A stretch of DNA of 64,000 nucleotides from Providencia rettgeri. Its GTDB lineage: Bacteria; Pseudomonadota; Gammaproteobacteria; Enterobacterales; Enterobacteriaceae. Below, one piece after another: positions 1 through 8,784 of this stretch (position 1 is the first letter of the stretch; the number at the start of each line of letters is the position of its first letter). The notes beneath the pieces are model-generated. The model did no database searches. It had not been told where the DNA came from and saw only the letters and a program-made list of their open reading frames with translations. The stretch lies in NCBI RefSeq assembly GCF_023205015.1, contig NZ_CP096258.1, forward strand, positions 4,278,001-4,342,000, read 5' to 3'. The position numbers were made by a program, and so were the translations under genes.

Positions 1-449
1 TCTTTGGTGTATTCACGGTTTACAGTGCCTTTCGTCGCCAATAAACCCACCACGCCATTACGCGTTAACTTGGTTGCGGGTTTAATGGCTGGAACAACCC
101 CAACAACTGGGAACGTAAAATGCGCTCTTAAATTAGGGAGGCTGACCGTACTTGCGGTATTACACGCAATAATCGCAATGGTTAAAGGATGGTTTGCAGC
201 TATTGCATTTACGATTTGATAGACCCTATCAATAATAAACTCTTCACTTTTTTCACCATAGGGAAAAGCTTCATTATCGAATGCATAGATATAGTGTGCA
301 TTCGGGATCAATTTTTTGACTTCACGGTAAACAGATAACCCGCCCACTCCAGAGTCAAACACTAGAATGGTCGGGCGAACAGATAGGGTGTTATCAGAAG
401 TTGTAGCTTCCTGTGAGGAAATATTCTCTTCCAGCGGTGCGATAACCAT
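1..449 (-). CDS. murI: Glutamate racemase MurI, 5' part (runs off the left edge)
   Basis: Glutamate racemase converts L- to D-glutamate in the cytoplasm for the peptidoglycan stem peptide. Only the first ~149 residues lie in the window. Reading leftward, a short variable N-terminus is followed by the conserved core VFDSGVGGLSVY and then AFDNEAFPYGEKSE and ACNTASTVSLP; the Cys of ACNTAS is one of the two catalytic cysteines. Next comes VVGVVPAIKPA, as in E. coli MurI. The ATG chosen (447-449) overlaps the end of btuB by 56 bp; E. coli has the same btuB-murI overlap arrangement, so translation is probably coupled. The C-terminal half with the second catalytic Cys is outside the window. Confidence 0.93.
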   Translation of the reverse strand, partial: MVIAPLEENISSQEATTSDNTLSVRPTILVFDSGVGGLSVYREVKKLIPNAHYIYAFDNEAFPYGEKSEEFIIDRVYQIVNAIAANHPLTIAIIACNTASTVSLPNLRAHFTFPVVGVVPAIKPATKLTRNGVVGLLATKGTVNREYTK

Positions 450-2313
450 ACGCGGTCTCATAGTCTTTATCGAACATATTAGCTATTTTACCACGAATTG
501 TGAGATGTGAAGTGATTGGATATGCAGCGGTGAGATCCCAAAGGCTAATGCCACCGAGTTTTAGACTTTCTGACTTACCATTCTCATAATAAGCAGTATC
601 ATGTCGTGAGCCGATATATTGATAGGTCAAGCCCATCTCTAGTTTTTCTACATTCCAATCTAACTGATACTTAACTTGTTGCTGAGCACGGCGTGCCAAT
701 ACTTTATTAGTATCTTTATTACGTGGATCGATATATTGATAGGTAAATTGATGGTGGAACACCCACGTTTCAAACTCCCCAACCCATTCCACACCTTTAA
801 TTTCAGCCTTACCAATGTTTTCATAGGTATTGAACTGCGCACCTGATTTGTAGGCGATTAAATTATCAATATCATTATGGTAGGCATTGATTTGCCAGAA
901 TAAAGGACCTGTTGTCCCTTCTAAACCAATTTCCCATTGCTGGCTTTCTTCAGGTTTTAAGTTTGGGTTTCCTTTCATTTTCCACGAAGGGTTATCTACA
1001 TATAACTGATTTAAATTAGGTGCTTTGTAGGCAGTAGCATAGGAACCAACCAGTTTATAGCCATCGTAAAATTCCCAACTTAGTCCAGACTGCCACGTTG
1101 TATGCCAGTCAAATTCTGAGTGGTGGTCAGAACGTATAGCAGCTTCTGCAATCACGGAATCTATTAGTGCGTATTGCCCCGTAAGATAGATACCCGTGTT
1201 GTTAACAGTTTCTGTTTTGCTCGTCTTTGTATAACCACCAGGCTCGACACTTTGACGTTGATAATCAACACCAGTACTGAGGTTACCTTTACCAAATTGG
1301 TAATTATTGCCCCATTGCAGATTATACTGTTTCGACTCATCCAAATTAGAATACTGCCCGTACTGGCCGTATCTTGGATCGTAATTATAATCTTTAGAGT
1401 GACTATAACTTCCTAGAAGTGAGGTCGAATAATTGCCTTGATGGTATTTCAAACCTGTTTCATAAGTTCGACTCGATAACTTACGCGTATCAACAAGGTA
1501 ATGCTGCATATTTGTATAATCAGTGTCATAGCTACCATCATAATCCGTGCGGTTATCATAACCATAAGCACGTGCATAAGCAGAAAGATCGGGAGAGAAT
1601 TGATGTTCAACACCTAACCATAATGTTTTATTCAAAAAACCATCTTTATCTGGCTGGGGATATCCATTTGGATAATTCCCCGTGCTTCCCCTTGCCTCAA
1701 CATCAAACCCTTTTGTATGGGTATAAGCTCCGGCAGCTGTTACGGTTGTATTCTCTCCGATTTTTTGCTGAGTCGAACCGTTATAGTTTTGGTAGCTGTG
1801 TGAGCCAATACCTGCATTTAAGGTTGTACCATCGTTATCACGGCGAGTAATAATATTCACTACACCACCAACGGCATCAGAACCATAAACCGCTGAGCGT
1901 GCCCCGCGAATATATTCAATACGTTGTACCAATGAGATAGGAATTTGACTCATATCGGAAGAGCCGGAAATACCCGCTTGATTCAATCGGATACCATCAA
2001 TTAACACCAAAACGTGACGTGACTCTGTACCACGTATAAATAAGGAGCTTTGTTGACCCATTCCGCCACTTTGTGAAATATCCACCCCCGGCAAGCGCCT
2101 TAATACATCTATTACGGTATTGGATTGCCAATGGTCGATATCTTCACGGGTGACCACCGTCACTGGCGCTAATATAGAAGAAATCGGTTGTTCGAAGCGG
2201 TTAGCGGACACAACGACTTGGTCAGCTTGGTTATTTGCACTTGCCAAAAAAGAAGTAGCGCACAGCACTGCCAACGCAGCGGCCGATAACGGCAGCGACT
2301 TTTTATTATTCAT
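394..2313 (-). CDS. btuB: TonB-dependent vitamin B12 receptor BtuB
   Basis: Outer-membrane transporter that binds cobalamin and imports it with TonB energy. The 639 residues start with a Sec signal peptide (MNNKKSLPLSAAALAVL..., cleavage near ASA-NNQ). A TonB box (DQVVVSANR) follows, then the plug domain (VTVVTREDIDHW, ESRHVLVLIDGIRLNQ, RSAVYGSDAVGGVVNI) and a 22-strand barrel ending in a terminal Phe (FLTGSYNF), the usual outer-membrane assembly signal. It is a little longer than E. coli BtuB (614). The mRNA leader carries a cobalamin riboswitch (separate entry), so expression should fall when B12 is plentiful. murI overlaps its 3' end. Confidence 0.96.
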   Translation of the reverse strand: MNNKKSLPLSAAALAVLCATSFLASANNQADQVVVSANRFEQPISSILAPVTVVTREDIDHWQSNTVIDVLRRLPGVDISQSGGMGQQSSLFIRGTESRHVLVLIDGIRLNQAGISGSSDMSQIPISLVQRIEYIRGARSAVYGSDAVGGVVNIITRRDNDGTTLNAGIGSHSYQNYNGSTQQKIGENTTVTAAGAYTHTKGFDVEARGSTGNYPNGYPQPDKDGFLNKTLWLGVEHQFSPDLSAYARAYGYDNRTDYDGSYDTDYTNMQHYLVDTRKLSSRTYETGLKYHQGNYSTSLLGSYSHSKDYNYDPRYGQYGQYSNLDESKQYNLQWGNNYQFGKGNLSTGVDYQRQSVEPGGYTKTSKTETVNNTGIYLTGQYALIDSVIAEAAIRSDHHSEFDWHTTWQSGLSWEFYDGYKLVGSYATAYKAPNLNQLYVDNPSWKMKGNPNLKPEESQQWEIGLEGTTGPLFWQINAYHNDIDNLIAYKSGAQFNTYENIGKAEIKGVEWVGEFETWVFHHQFTYQYIDPRNKDTNKVLARRAQQQVKYQLDWNVEKLEMGLTYQYIGSRHDTAYYENGKSESLKLGGISLWDLTAAYPITSHLTIRGKIANMFDKDYETAYGYRTAGREYFLTGSYNF

Positions 2314-2396
2314 TATGGTTACACTCGGAAAATCAATTTAATTAACATTCCGCGAGGTTGAATATAAGATCCGCGCGAATATTCAACAAAGCGATG

Positions 2397-2475
2397 AGAT
2401 GTGTGGTAGGTATCGGACTTTTACCGTTGCGCGTCAGTCTTGGACTTACACCAAATTCCCTAAACCACAGCTTAT
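2397..2475 (-). promoter_or_regulatory. Cobalamin riboswitch in the btuB leader
   Basis: On the minus strand between trmA and btuB I read the conserved core of the AdoCbl riboswitch in order: AGGGAA...GGTG, AGTCC, then CTGACGCGCAACGGTAA. A B12-box-like element AGTCCGATACCTACC follows. E. coli btuB has AGGGAATCCAGTG and GCTGACGCGCAGCGGTAA in the same order. GTGGTTTAGG upstream can pair with CCTACCAC downstream to close the fold. The segment between the core and the B12 box is very short, so this is a compact version lacking the peripheral arm seen in E. coli. Between it and the btuB ATG lies a hairpin (arms 2357-2365 and 2379-2387, 13-nt loop) that could serve as the expression platform. Confidence 0.82.
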
Positions 2476-2594
2476 TATCGTAAGTTGAATAGTAGTGAGT
2501 GTCTACGGATGGATAATGAAAACTGGACATCTTCGCCGCTTTCCCTACAATTTCGCTCCTGATACGAATTTATTACTGTTTTATGGAGCCAAAC

Positions 2595-3692
2595 ATGCCA
2601 AACACCTTGCATACTGAAGACTACGAACGACAGCTCGTAGAAAAAACGGATCGTTTAAAGGCGATGATGGCTCCTTTTAACGCCCCAGAACCTGAAATAT
2701 TTTCATCTCCCACATCCCATTATCGGATGCGTGCTGAATTTCGCATTTGGCATGACGGTGATGACCTGTTTCATATTATGTTCAATAAAGAAACAAAAGA
2801 GCGTATTCGTATTGATCAGTTCCCTGTCGCAAGTCAGCTTATTAATGACATGATGGCGACGTTATTGCCGTTAATTAAGCAAAATGAATTACTGCGCCAT
2901 AAATTATTTCAAATTGACTATTTATCGACACTAAGTAATAAACTGATTGTTTCGATGCTTTACCATAAAAAACTGGGTGAAGAGTGGATGGCCGAAGCAA
3001 AAGCGTTAAAGGCTATTTTGGTTGAACAAGGCTTTGACGTGCAGTTGATTGGCCGAGCGTCAAAAACAAAAATCATGTTAGATAATGATTATATTGATGA
3101 AGTATTACCTGTGATGGGTAAAAAAATGGTTTATCGCCAAGTCGAAAATAGTTTTACGCAGCCCAATGCGCAGGTCAATATCAAAATGTTGGAGTGGGCA
3201 ATTAAGGCAACGCAGAACTCGACGGGTGATTTATTAGAGCTTTACTGCGGCAATGGAAACTTCTCTTTAGCATTAGCGCAAAACTTCGAACGGGTATTAG
3301 CCACTGAAATTGCAAAACCTTCTGTAGCAGCAGCTCAATATAATATCGAAGCTAATAATATTGAAAATGTACAAATTATTCGCATGTCCGCAGAGGATTT
3401 TACCCAAGCCATGCAAGGTGCTCGTGAATTTAAGCGTTTGGAAGGTATTTCTTTAGCCGATTACCAATGCAATACCATTTTCGTTGACCCACCTCGCAGT
3501 GGCTTAGATACCGAAACGGTGAAGCTAGTTCAGGGGTATGATCATATCCTATATATTTCATGTAACCCAGAAACACTATGTGACAACTTAGTTGAGCTGA
3601 CTAAAACCCATAAAATAGAGAAGTTAGCGTTATTCGACCAATTTCCTTATACCCATCATATGGAAAGTGGCGTATTGCTAAGCCGCTATTAA
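2595..3692 (+). CDS. trmA: tRNA (uracil-5-)-methyltransferase TrmA
   Basis: SAM-dependent enzyme that makes m5U54 (ribothymidine) in the T-loop of tRNAs; it also acts on tmRNA. Visible are the N-terminal SHYRMRAEFRIWHDGDD block typical of TrmA, the SAM site LLELYCGNGNFSLALA, the DPPRSGLD motif and the catalytic cysteine in SCNPETL. The protein ends HMESGVLLSRY. I chose the second ATG (2595; product MPNTLHTEDYERQ..., 365 aa) because GGAG sits 6 bases upstream and the length matches E. coli TrmA (366). An in-frame ATG at 2583 lacks a ribosome site. Divergent from btuB, as in E. coli. Confidence 0.96.
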   Translation: MPNTLHTEDYERQLVEKTDRLKAMMAPFNAPEPEIFSSPTSHYRMRAEFRIWHDGDDLFHIMFNKETKERIRIDQFPVASQLINDMMATLLPLIKQNELLRHKLFQIDYLSTLSNKLIVSMLYHKKLGEEWMAEAKALKAILVEQGFDVQLIGRASKTKIMLDNDYIDEVLPVMGKKMVYRQVENSFTQPNAQVNIKMLEWAIKATQNSTGDLLELYCGNGNFSLALAQNFERVLATEIAKPSVAAAQYNIEANNIENVQIIRMSAEDFTQAMQGAREFKRLEGISLADYQCNTIFVDPPRSGLDTETVKLVQGYDHILYISCNPETLCDNLVELTKTHKIEKLALFDQFPYTHHMESGVLLSRY

Positions 3693-3725
3693 TTAGCTAG
3701 AACTCGTTTACTGAACTGAAAACAA

Positions 3726-3755
3726 AGATGCCGCACTTCATTCATTGCGGCATCT
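3726..3755. terminator. Bidirectional hairpin terminator between trmA and yijD
   Basis: Perfect 10-bp stem AGATGCCGCA/TGCGGCATCT with a 10-nt loop between the convergent trmA and yijD stop codons. T-rich on both sides but without a long U-run. Confidence 0.7.
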
Positions 3756-3778
3756 TATAGAAGAAAAACCATATAACC

Positions 3779-4168
3779 TTAGTTTTCGACTTCTTGCTCG
3801 AGTGCTAATTCCGCTTTTTCTTTCTTACGTGCTTTCCAGCTTGAATACATCCACAATGCAATAATGACAATAAAGGTTGCAGGGATAAAGTTAGAACCTA
3901 TTTCAGGGTTTTGAACACGCAAAATCGCGGCATAGCCAAATAACCCAATAAAAAAACTACCTGCAACAAATTTTGGCAGCCCCATCGGCATGGCTTGATG
4001 CAAATAGCGTTGGTGTAAACAATATACCGCCAATATCAAGGTTAAAATTGGGAAAAATGAAAAGTCGACCAACGAGTTAAACAACGTTGAAAACGTCCCA
4101 TGGGTTGCAAGGCCAATCACAAAGGCTAGCAATAGTGTGCTTCTTTCATAACTTTTTTGATCCGTCAT
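3779..4168 (-). CDS. yijD: Inner-membrane protein YijD (DUF1422)
   Basis: Small integral membrane protein of unknown function, co-transcribed with fabR in enterobacteria. The 129 residues contain about four hydrophobic segments (around LLAFVIGLATHG, FFPILTLILAVYCL, FVAGSFFIGLFGYAAIL and FIPATFIVIIALWMY) and a charged Lys/Glu-rich C-terminal tail. The start codon is 12 bp after the fabR stop, indicating an operon. Identification rests on this position and the transmembrane pattern; a role in lipid homeostasis is only suggested by fabR linkage. Confidence 0.88.
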   Translation of the reverse strand: MTDQKSYERSTLLLAFVIGLATHGTFSTLFNSLVDFSFFPILTLILAVYCLHQRYLHQAMPMGLPKFVAGSFFIGLFGYAAILRVQNPEIGSNFIPATFIVIIALWMYSSWKARKKEKAELALEQEVEN

Positions 4169-4180
4169 TGATTCTCCTTA

Positions 4181-4837
4181 TTATTTAGTGAGATCTGGGG
4201 CAATTTGATTTTGTTTTTCCTGTTCCCGGCGGTACCAGTAGTAGGCACCTTTCGCTATCATTCTTAACTGTAATACCAGCCGTTCTTCGAGATTTCTGCG
4301 TTTTTCTTCATCGATATCAAGCGCTTCAGCACCTGCGCTAAAGACAATCGTAACCATCGCCTCTGCTTGCATTTCAGTAAAATGGCGAGGCATACGGCTT
4401 TCCAGTTCAAGGTAATCGGCCAATTCCGCAATAAAATGTTGAATTTCCCGAGCGACCGCTGCACGAAACTCAGCAGATGTTCCCGAACGCTCCCGCAATA
4501 ATAACCTAAAGGCGTTAGGGTTATTACCAATAAACTCCATAAAAGTTGAGACTGATGTACGGATCACACTCCCGCCTTTTGCAATACGCTGCCTTGCTTG
4601 GCGCATTAGCTGACGTAACATCAAGCCACTTTCGTCGACCATCGTCAGCCCGAGTTCATCAACGTCCTTGAAATGACGGTAAAATGAAGTCGGTGCAATC
4701 CCAGCTTCACGCGCAACTTCCCGTAAACTGAGGCTAGTAAAACTCCGTTCAGCGCTTAATTGGCTAAATGCGGCTTCGACGAGTGAACGCCGAGTTTTTT
4801 CTTTTTGTTTTGCTCTAACGCCAATTGTGTTGCTCAC
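4181..4837 (-). CDS. fabR: TetR-family fatty-acid regulator FabR
   Basis: Repressor of unsaturated fatty-acid synthesis (fabA/fabB in E. coli) that senses acyl-thioester composition. The N-terminal TetR helix-turn-helix spans about residues 12-60 (RRSLVEAAFSQL, SLREVAREAGIAPTSFYRHF), and the body is nearly identical to the E. coli protein (GNNPNAFRLLLRERSGTSA, GAYYWYRREQEK). I used the GTG at 4837 (218 aa), preceded by AGGA five bases upstream. yijD follows in the same operon; sthA is divergent after a ~460-bp gap. Confidence 0.95.
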   Translation of the reverse strand: MSNTIGVRAKQKEKTRRSLVEAAFSQLSAERSFTSLSLREVAREAGIAPTSFYRHFKDVDELGLTMVDESGLMLRQLMRQARQRIAKGGSVIRTSVSTFMEFIGNNPNAFRLLLRERSGTSAEFRAAVAREIQHFIAELADYLELESRMPRHFTEMQAEAMVTIVFSAGAEALDIDEEKRRNLEERLVLQLRMIAKGAYYWYRREQEKQNQIAPDLTK

Positions 4838-5298
4838 GGTGATCCTAATTTCTTATCATAAAAGGTAAATGTAATAAGCATTACTCTTCGCCTAGCATAC
4901 CTGAAATTTATGCATCTAGTTCAGAGAAAAATCGACTCTAGCGACAAATTACGCATTTTCAGAATTTCGCTTACCTAGGCCGTGTTTCCCTTCACCGCTT
5001 TCTTATATATAGAAGCAATCAATTTTCCCCTCTACCCTACCCGAACCGCAAAAAATAGATTTACCAAAAATGCACTCGATTTTCTGGCTTTCTTTTATAA
5101 AATAATTCCTCTCAGCATTTTGAATTGAGAGAAGGCGGCAAAATAAGCGAGTCCCTAGAGGCATACATAAGTATGTGACTAAGGTGAATAAGTGTAGCCA
5201 ACGCTATATCAATTTGAAAGACGACGAGGAAATTAGGTGAAATAACCAACTAATGATAACATCTTGTTGTCATTTTGTTTTAGAGCAGGTCTTACCTC
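4838..5298. other. fabR-sthA divergent intergenic region
   Basis: About 460 bp with no credible gene. It must carry the divergent promoters of fabR-yijD and sthA. An ERIC element occupies 5121-5229, directly upstream of sthA. The remainder is AT-rich, and I recognise no operator with confidence. Confidence 0.7.
5121..5229. repeat. ERIC element (single, diverged copy)
   Basis: Matches the enterobacterial repetitive intergenic consensus in order: AGGCGGCAA, a core palindrome around CATACATAAGTATG flanked by CCCTAG and CTAAGG, AGCCAACGC, then TTGAAAGACGACG. The outer arms are less complementary than in the other copies of this window, suggesting an old copy. It sits between fabR and sthA, close enough to be transcribed in the sthA leader. 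Confidence 0.85.
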
Positions 5299-6696
5299 AT
5301 GCAACTTACCCATTTTGATGCAATAGTCATTGGTTCCGGTCCTGGTGGTGAAGGCGCCGCCATGGGGCTGGTGAAACAAGGAAAAAACGTTGCTGTTATA
5401 GAACGTTATAATAATGTCGGCGGAGGCTGTACCCACTGGGGAACGATCCCCTCAAAAGCCCTCCGTCATGCAGTTAGCCGTATTATCGAATTCAACCAAA
5501 ACCCTCTTTATAGTGATAACTCCCGTAGCTTGAGCTCCTCTTTTTCTGAAATTCTTCGACATGCTGAAACGGTAATTAGTCAACAAACACGCATGCGCCA
5601 AGGGTTTTACGAACGTAATGGTTGCCAAATGTTTTCTGGGGAAGCCACCTTTATCGATGAGCAACATATCAGTGTTCGTTACGCGGATGGTAGCTGTGAT
5701 GTCTTAAGCGCAGATAAAATCGTGATTGCCACAGGCTCTCGCCCTTACTGCCCTTCCGACGTTGATTTCAACCATTCTCGAATCTACAACAGTGACACTA
5801 TTCTCAACCTGACTCACGAGCCGCGCCATGTGATTATTTACGGTGCCGGTGTGATCGGTTGTGAATACGCCTCTATTTTCCGTGGATTAGGAGTTAAAGT
5901 TGATTTAATCAATACCCGCGATCATCTTTTGGCCTTTCTTGACCAAGAAATGTCAGATGCCTTGTCGTATCATTTTTGGAATAGTGGCGTTGTTATTCGT
6001 CATAATGAAGAATATGAAAAAATCGAAGGGGTCGAAGACGGTGTCATCGTCCACCTGAAGTCGGGTAAAAAAGTCAAAGCTGACTGTTTACTGTATGCGA
6101 ACGGAAGAACTGGCAACACTGATAGCTTAGGTCTCGCTAATGTAGGAATAGAGTCTGACGGCCGCGGTTTAATTAAAGTCAATAAAGCATATCGCACCAC
6201 AAATGAACATATTTATGCTGTTGGTGATGTTATCGGTTATCCAAGTTTGGCCTCTGCGGCCTACGACCAAGGCCGAATTGCAGCCCGGGCCATTGGTGGT
6301 AGTTTAGGTGATGCGCATTTAGTAGAAGATATACCAACAGGGATTTACACCATCCCTGAAATTAGCTCAGTGGGCAAAACCGAACAAGAATTGACGGCTA
6401 TGAAAGTGCCTTATGAAGTCGGCCGCGCGCAGTTTAAACATTTAGCACGTGCACAAATTGCAGGTATGAATGTCGGTAGTTTGAAAATATTATTCCACAG
6501 AGAAACGTTACAAATATTAGGCATTCACTGTTTCGGTGAGAGAGCAGCTGAAATTATCCATATCGGCCAAGCTATCATGGAACAAAAAGGTGAAGGTAAT
6601 ACCATAGAATATTTCGTGAATACGACGTTCAATTACCCGACGATGGCGGAAGCTTTCCGTGTTGCGGCTTTAAATGGTTTGAATCGACTATTTTAA
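5299..6696 (+). CDS. sthA: Soluble pyridine nucleotide transhydrogenase SthA
   Basis: Cytoplasmic FAD flavoprotein that equilibrates NADPH + NAD+ with NADP+ + NADH, draining excess NADPH. The 465 residues have the FAD motif GSGPGGEGAAMG, the region GGGCTHWGTIPSKALRHA, a second dinucleotide motif (YGAGVIGCEYASIFRGLG), the FAD-binding AVGDVIGYPSLASAAYDQGR and a C-terminal dimer domain. Where disulfide reductases of this family have CxxxxC, only one cysteine remains, as expected for SthA. It matches E. coli SthA (466) nearly throughout. Divergent from fabR; a hairpin follows the stop. Confidence 0.97.
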   Translation: MQLTHFDAIVIGSGPGGEGAAMGLVKQGKNVAVIERYNNVGGGCTHWGTIPSKALRHAVSRIIEFNQNPLYSDNSRSLSSSFSEILRHAETVISQQTRMRQGFYERNGCQMFSGEATFIDEQHISVRYADGSCDVLSADKIVIATGSRPYCPSDVDFNHSRIYNSDTILNLTHEPRHVIIYGAGVIGCEYASIFRGLGVKVDLINTRDHLLAFLDQEMSDALSYHFWNSGVVIRHNEEYEKIEGVEDGVIVHLKSGKKVKADCLLYANGRTGNTDSLGLANVGIESDGRGLIKVNKAYRTTNEHIYAVGDVIGYPSLASAAYDQGRIAARAIGGSLGDAHLVEDIPTGIYTIPEISSVGKTEQELTAMKVPYEVGRAQFKHLARAQIAGMNVGSLKILFHRETLQILGIHCFGERAAEIIHIGQAIMEQKGEGNTIEYFVNTTFNYPTMAEAFRVAALNGLNRLF

Positions 6697-6710
6697 TTCT
6701 TTTGTGATTT

Positions 6711-6736
6711 ATGGTTGCCAATAACCTGGCAACCAT
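6711..6736. terminator. Hairpin between sthA and oxyR
   Basis: 10-bp perfect stem ATGGTTGCCA/TGGCAACCAT with a 6-nt loop, between the convergent ends of sthA and oxyR. No strong T-run, so a bidirectional terminator is likely but not certain. Confidence 0.6.
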
Positions 6737-6770
6737 CATCAACTAAAAAGTAATATTGGTGCTTTAATCT

Positions 6771-7676
6771 CTAAACTTTATTTTTATAATAGTTATCCAT
6801 TGAGTTATAGATGGTCTCCGCTAATTGTTCATAGCGCCCACGTAGCGGTGAACCCGGGCGATAAACCAATACAATTGTACGTTTCGGCTCAGGCTCAATA
6901 CAATTCAAATAACATACCCCATCACGACAAGCTTCATTTGGTACCGATAAATCAGGTAAAAGTGTAATCCCACTCCCTGCAGCCACCATATTTCTTAACG
7001 TTTCTAAGCTCGTTGCTCTGAAGTGTGTATCTTCTTTAGCGCCGGCTTGGAAGCAGAAACCCATCGCTTGGTCACGTAAACAGTGGCCATCTTCTAACAT
7101 TAATAACTTTTCACCTGAAAGTTCGCTCATTTCAATCGTATCGCGATCATGCCATGGGTGACTTTCATAAATAGCCAGTTTCATAGGTTCTTCAAATAAC
7201 GGTACGACAATAAAAGGTTCCGTTTCTTTAACTTCCGCCAAAATAGCGCAATCTAATTTACCGCTGTCTAACTGGGCTAATAATTGCTGAGTTTGCGCTT
7301 CATGCAAATAGATTTCTAATTTCGGGTGAGCTTGGTGCAATTGCGGAATAATATGAGGTAATAGGTATGGTGCAACGGTTGGAATTAAACCAATATGTAA
7401 TGGGCCCGACATACTTTCCCCTTGGAGAGCAGCCATTTCTTGTAATACTTTAATTTCACGCAAAATAGTACGAGCTTGTTCAACCAATAATAAACCTTGT
7501 TGAGTAAAAAGAACTTTGCGACTGGTTCTTTCTAATAGCATGACACCAAGTTCTTCTTCTAATTTACGAATTTGACCACTAAGAGTAGGTTGGCTAACAT
7601 GACAGGAATCCGCAGCACGTCTAAAGTGTTTATGTTCGGCGAGCGCGACGAGGTACTCTAAATCTCGAATATTCAT
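6771..7676 (-). CDS. oxyR: Hydrogen-peroxide-sensing LysR regulator OxyR
   Basis: LysR-type activator of peroxide defence genes. N-terminal winged HTH (MNIRDLEYLVALAEHKHFRR, HVSQPTLSGQIRKLEEELGV), then the periplasmic-binding-like sensor domain. The redox pair is intact: both cysteines are in GHCLRDQAMGFCFQAG, corresponding to C199 and C208 of E. coli. At 301 aa it is four residues shorter than E. coli OxyR at the C-terminus. The upstream AT-rich region contains TATCGATA-type half-sites that could hold the autoregulatory operator, but I cannot assign it firmly. No obvious OxyS homologue was recognised upstream. Confidence 0.97.
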   Translation of the reverse strand: MNIRDLEYLVALAEHKHFRRAADSCHVSQPTLSGQIRKLEEELGVMLLERTSRKVLFTQQGLLLVEQARTILREIKVLQEMAALQGESMSGPLHIGLIPTVAPYLLPHIIPQLHQAHPKLEIYLHEAQTQQLLAQLDSGKLDCAILAEVKETEPFIVVPLFEEPMKLAIYESHPWHDRDTIEMSELSGEKLLMLEDGHCLRDQAMGFCFQAGAKEDTHFRATSLETLRNMVAAGSGITLLPDLSVPNEACRDGVCYLNCIEPEPKRTIVLVYRPGSPLRGRYEQLAETIYNSMDNYYKNKV

Positions 7677-8784
7677 ATTTCTTTTCCTTTCGTGAATTCT
7701 CTGTCAAACCAAAGATAGATAATACCAATCACTATATCGATATTGTTTTGTTTTATCTATTAATAAATTGAAAAATGGCGAAAAACCTTCATTTTTTGAA
7801 CAACGATCGCAATAAAACGAAATGAAATGTAACATTTAGAAATAAATCACATCTCCCGAATTGTCATTTAAAATTGATAGTAGTTAATTAATGATTAAAT
7901 TTATTTATCATAAATACCTCCGCATAACATGCTAAACAAAGACGCCAACCACGTTTTTTAGATATAAACATCTGAAAATCGCCTCTTGGCATGGCTAAGC
8001 AAAGTCTTACTACCTATCCCAAATATGAAAACAACGCATATCGATATTAATAGATTAAGTGTATGACAAAAAGCATAGGTTTATTTAATCAACCCGGAAA
8101 CTATGAATTCAAATAAGTAGGTAATTCGAGTAATACTGGGCTCATCAAAGTAGAGTATCAGTAAATGTTTCACCATCACTTCCATTAGGGCTTTTCGGAG
8201 CCCTTTTTATTATTACTCACAAAGAGAGTTATTGAAATTCAGTCATAATAGCTATTTTGGCTGATGAATAACCCCATTAAATATATCCTCACATACTCAT
8301 CATTATATTCGCATCTAATAGAAGAAACATTTTGTTATATTTTCTTTCATTCTCTATTAAAGTTTGTAAGTTTTCATATAAAAGTAAATATAAATGATTG
8401 CCTCCTTTTCCCACCCCCTATTCTAAGTATTATTACAGCTTGATAACAGCAAGAAAAAACATAGAGAATGCAACCGTCATAAATCATATAACAACTTAAT
8501 GAGCGGAATAAAAAACCACAATAAAGATGAAATTAAGATTATTTCACTAGCAAAATACAATCCTATAAATTTAAATCACAATGGAAGTCATTATGTTTTA
8601 TTTATATTTTTAAACATTTCCTTTTTTAATTTTACACCTAAATCGCGTTTTTCAATTTATAATCTTTTCATCGAAAACATCAGGGAATACAGATTCACTA
8701 TTATAATTTTCATTTAAGACCACACATATCTAATTTAAACATACAGCAAGTTGATTAATCAAAAATCAACAACGGGATACTATT
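7677..8784. other. 1.1-kb AT-rich intergenic region upstream of oxyR
   Basis: No convincing protein gene. A 72-codon open frame at 8499-8717 has no ribosome site, is rich in Asn/Ile/Phe and shows no recognisable domain. The region holds the oxyR promoter near its left end and the promoter of the fimbrial-like gene near its right end. A strong hairpin terminator lies in the middle at 8187-8208 with no gene before it, so a small RNA transcribed rightward and ending there is possible. I did not recognise OxyS or another known sRNA. Confidence 0.5.
8187..8208 (+). terminator. Orphan intrinsic terminator (possible sRNA 3' end)
   Basis: AGGGCT/AGCCCT stem with a TTTCGG-type loop followed by TTTTT and a T-rich tail. 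There is no rightward coding sequence upstream for more than 500 bp, so it may end an unannotated small transcript. The preceding ~100 nt contain unstructured stretches such as TTTCACCATCACTTCC, but no known sRNA was recognised. Confidence 0.55.

Noticed and set aside
7677..8210. OxyS sRNA opposite oxyR
   Set aside because: Position fits, but I found no sequence resembling OxyS; only an orphan terminator is supported.
8499..8717. 72-codon frame between oxyR and the fimbrial-like gene
   Set aside because: No ribosome site, AT-driven composition, no recognisable motif.
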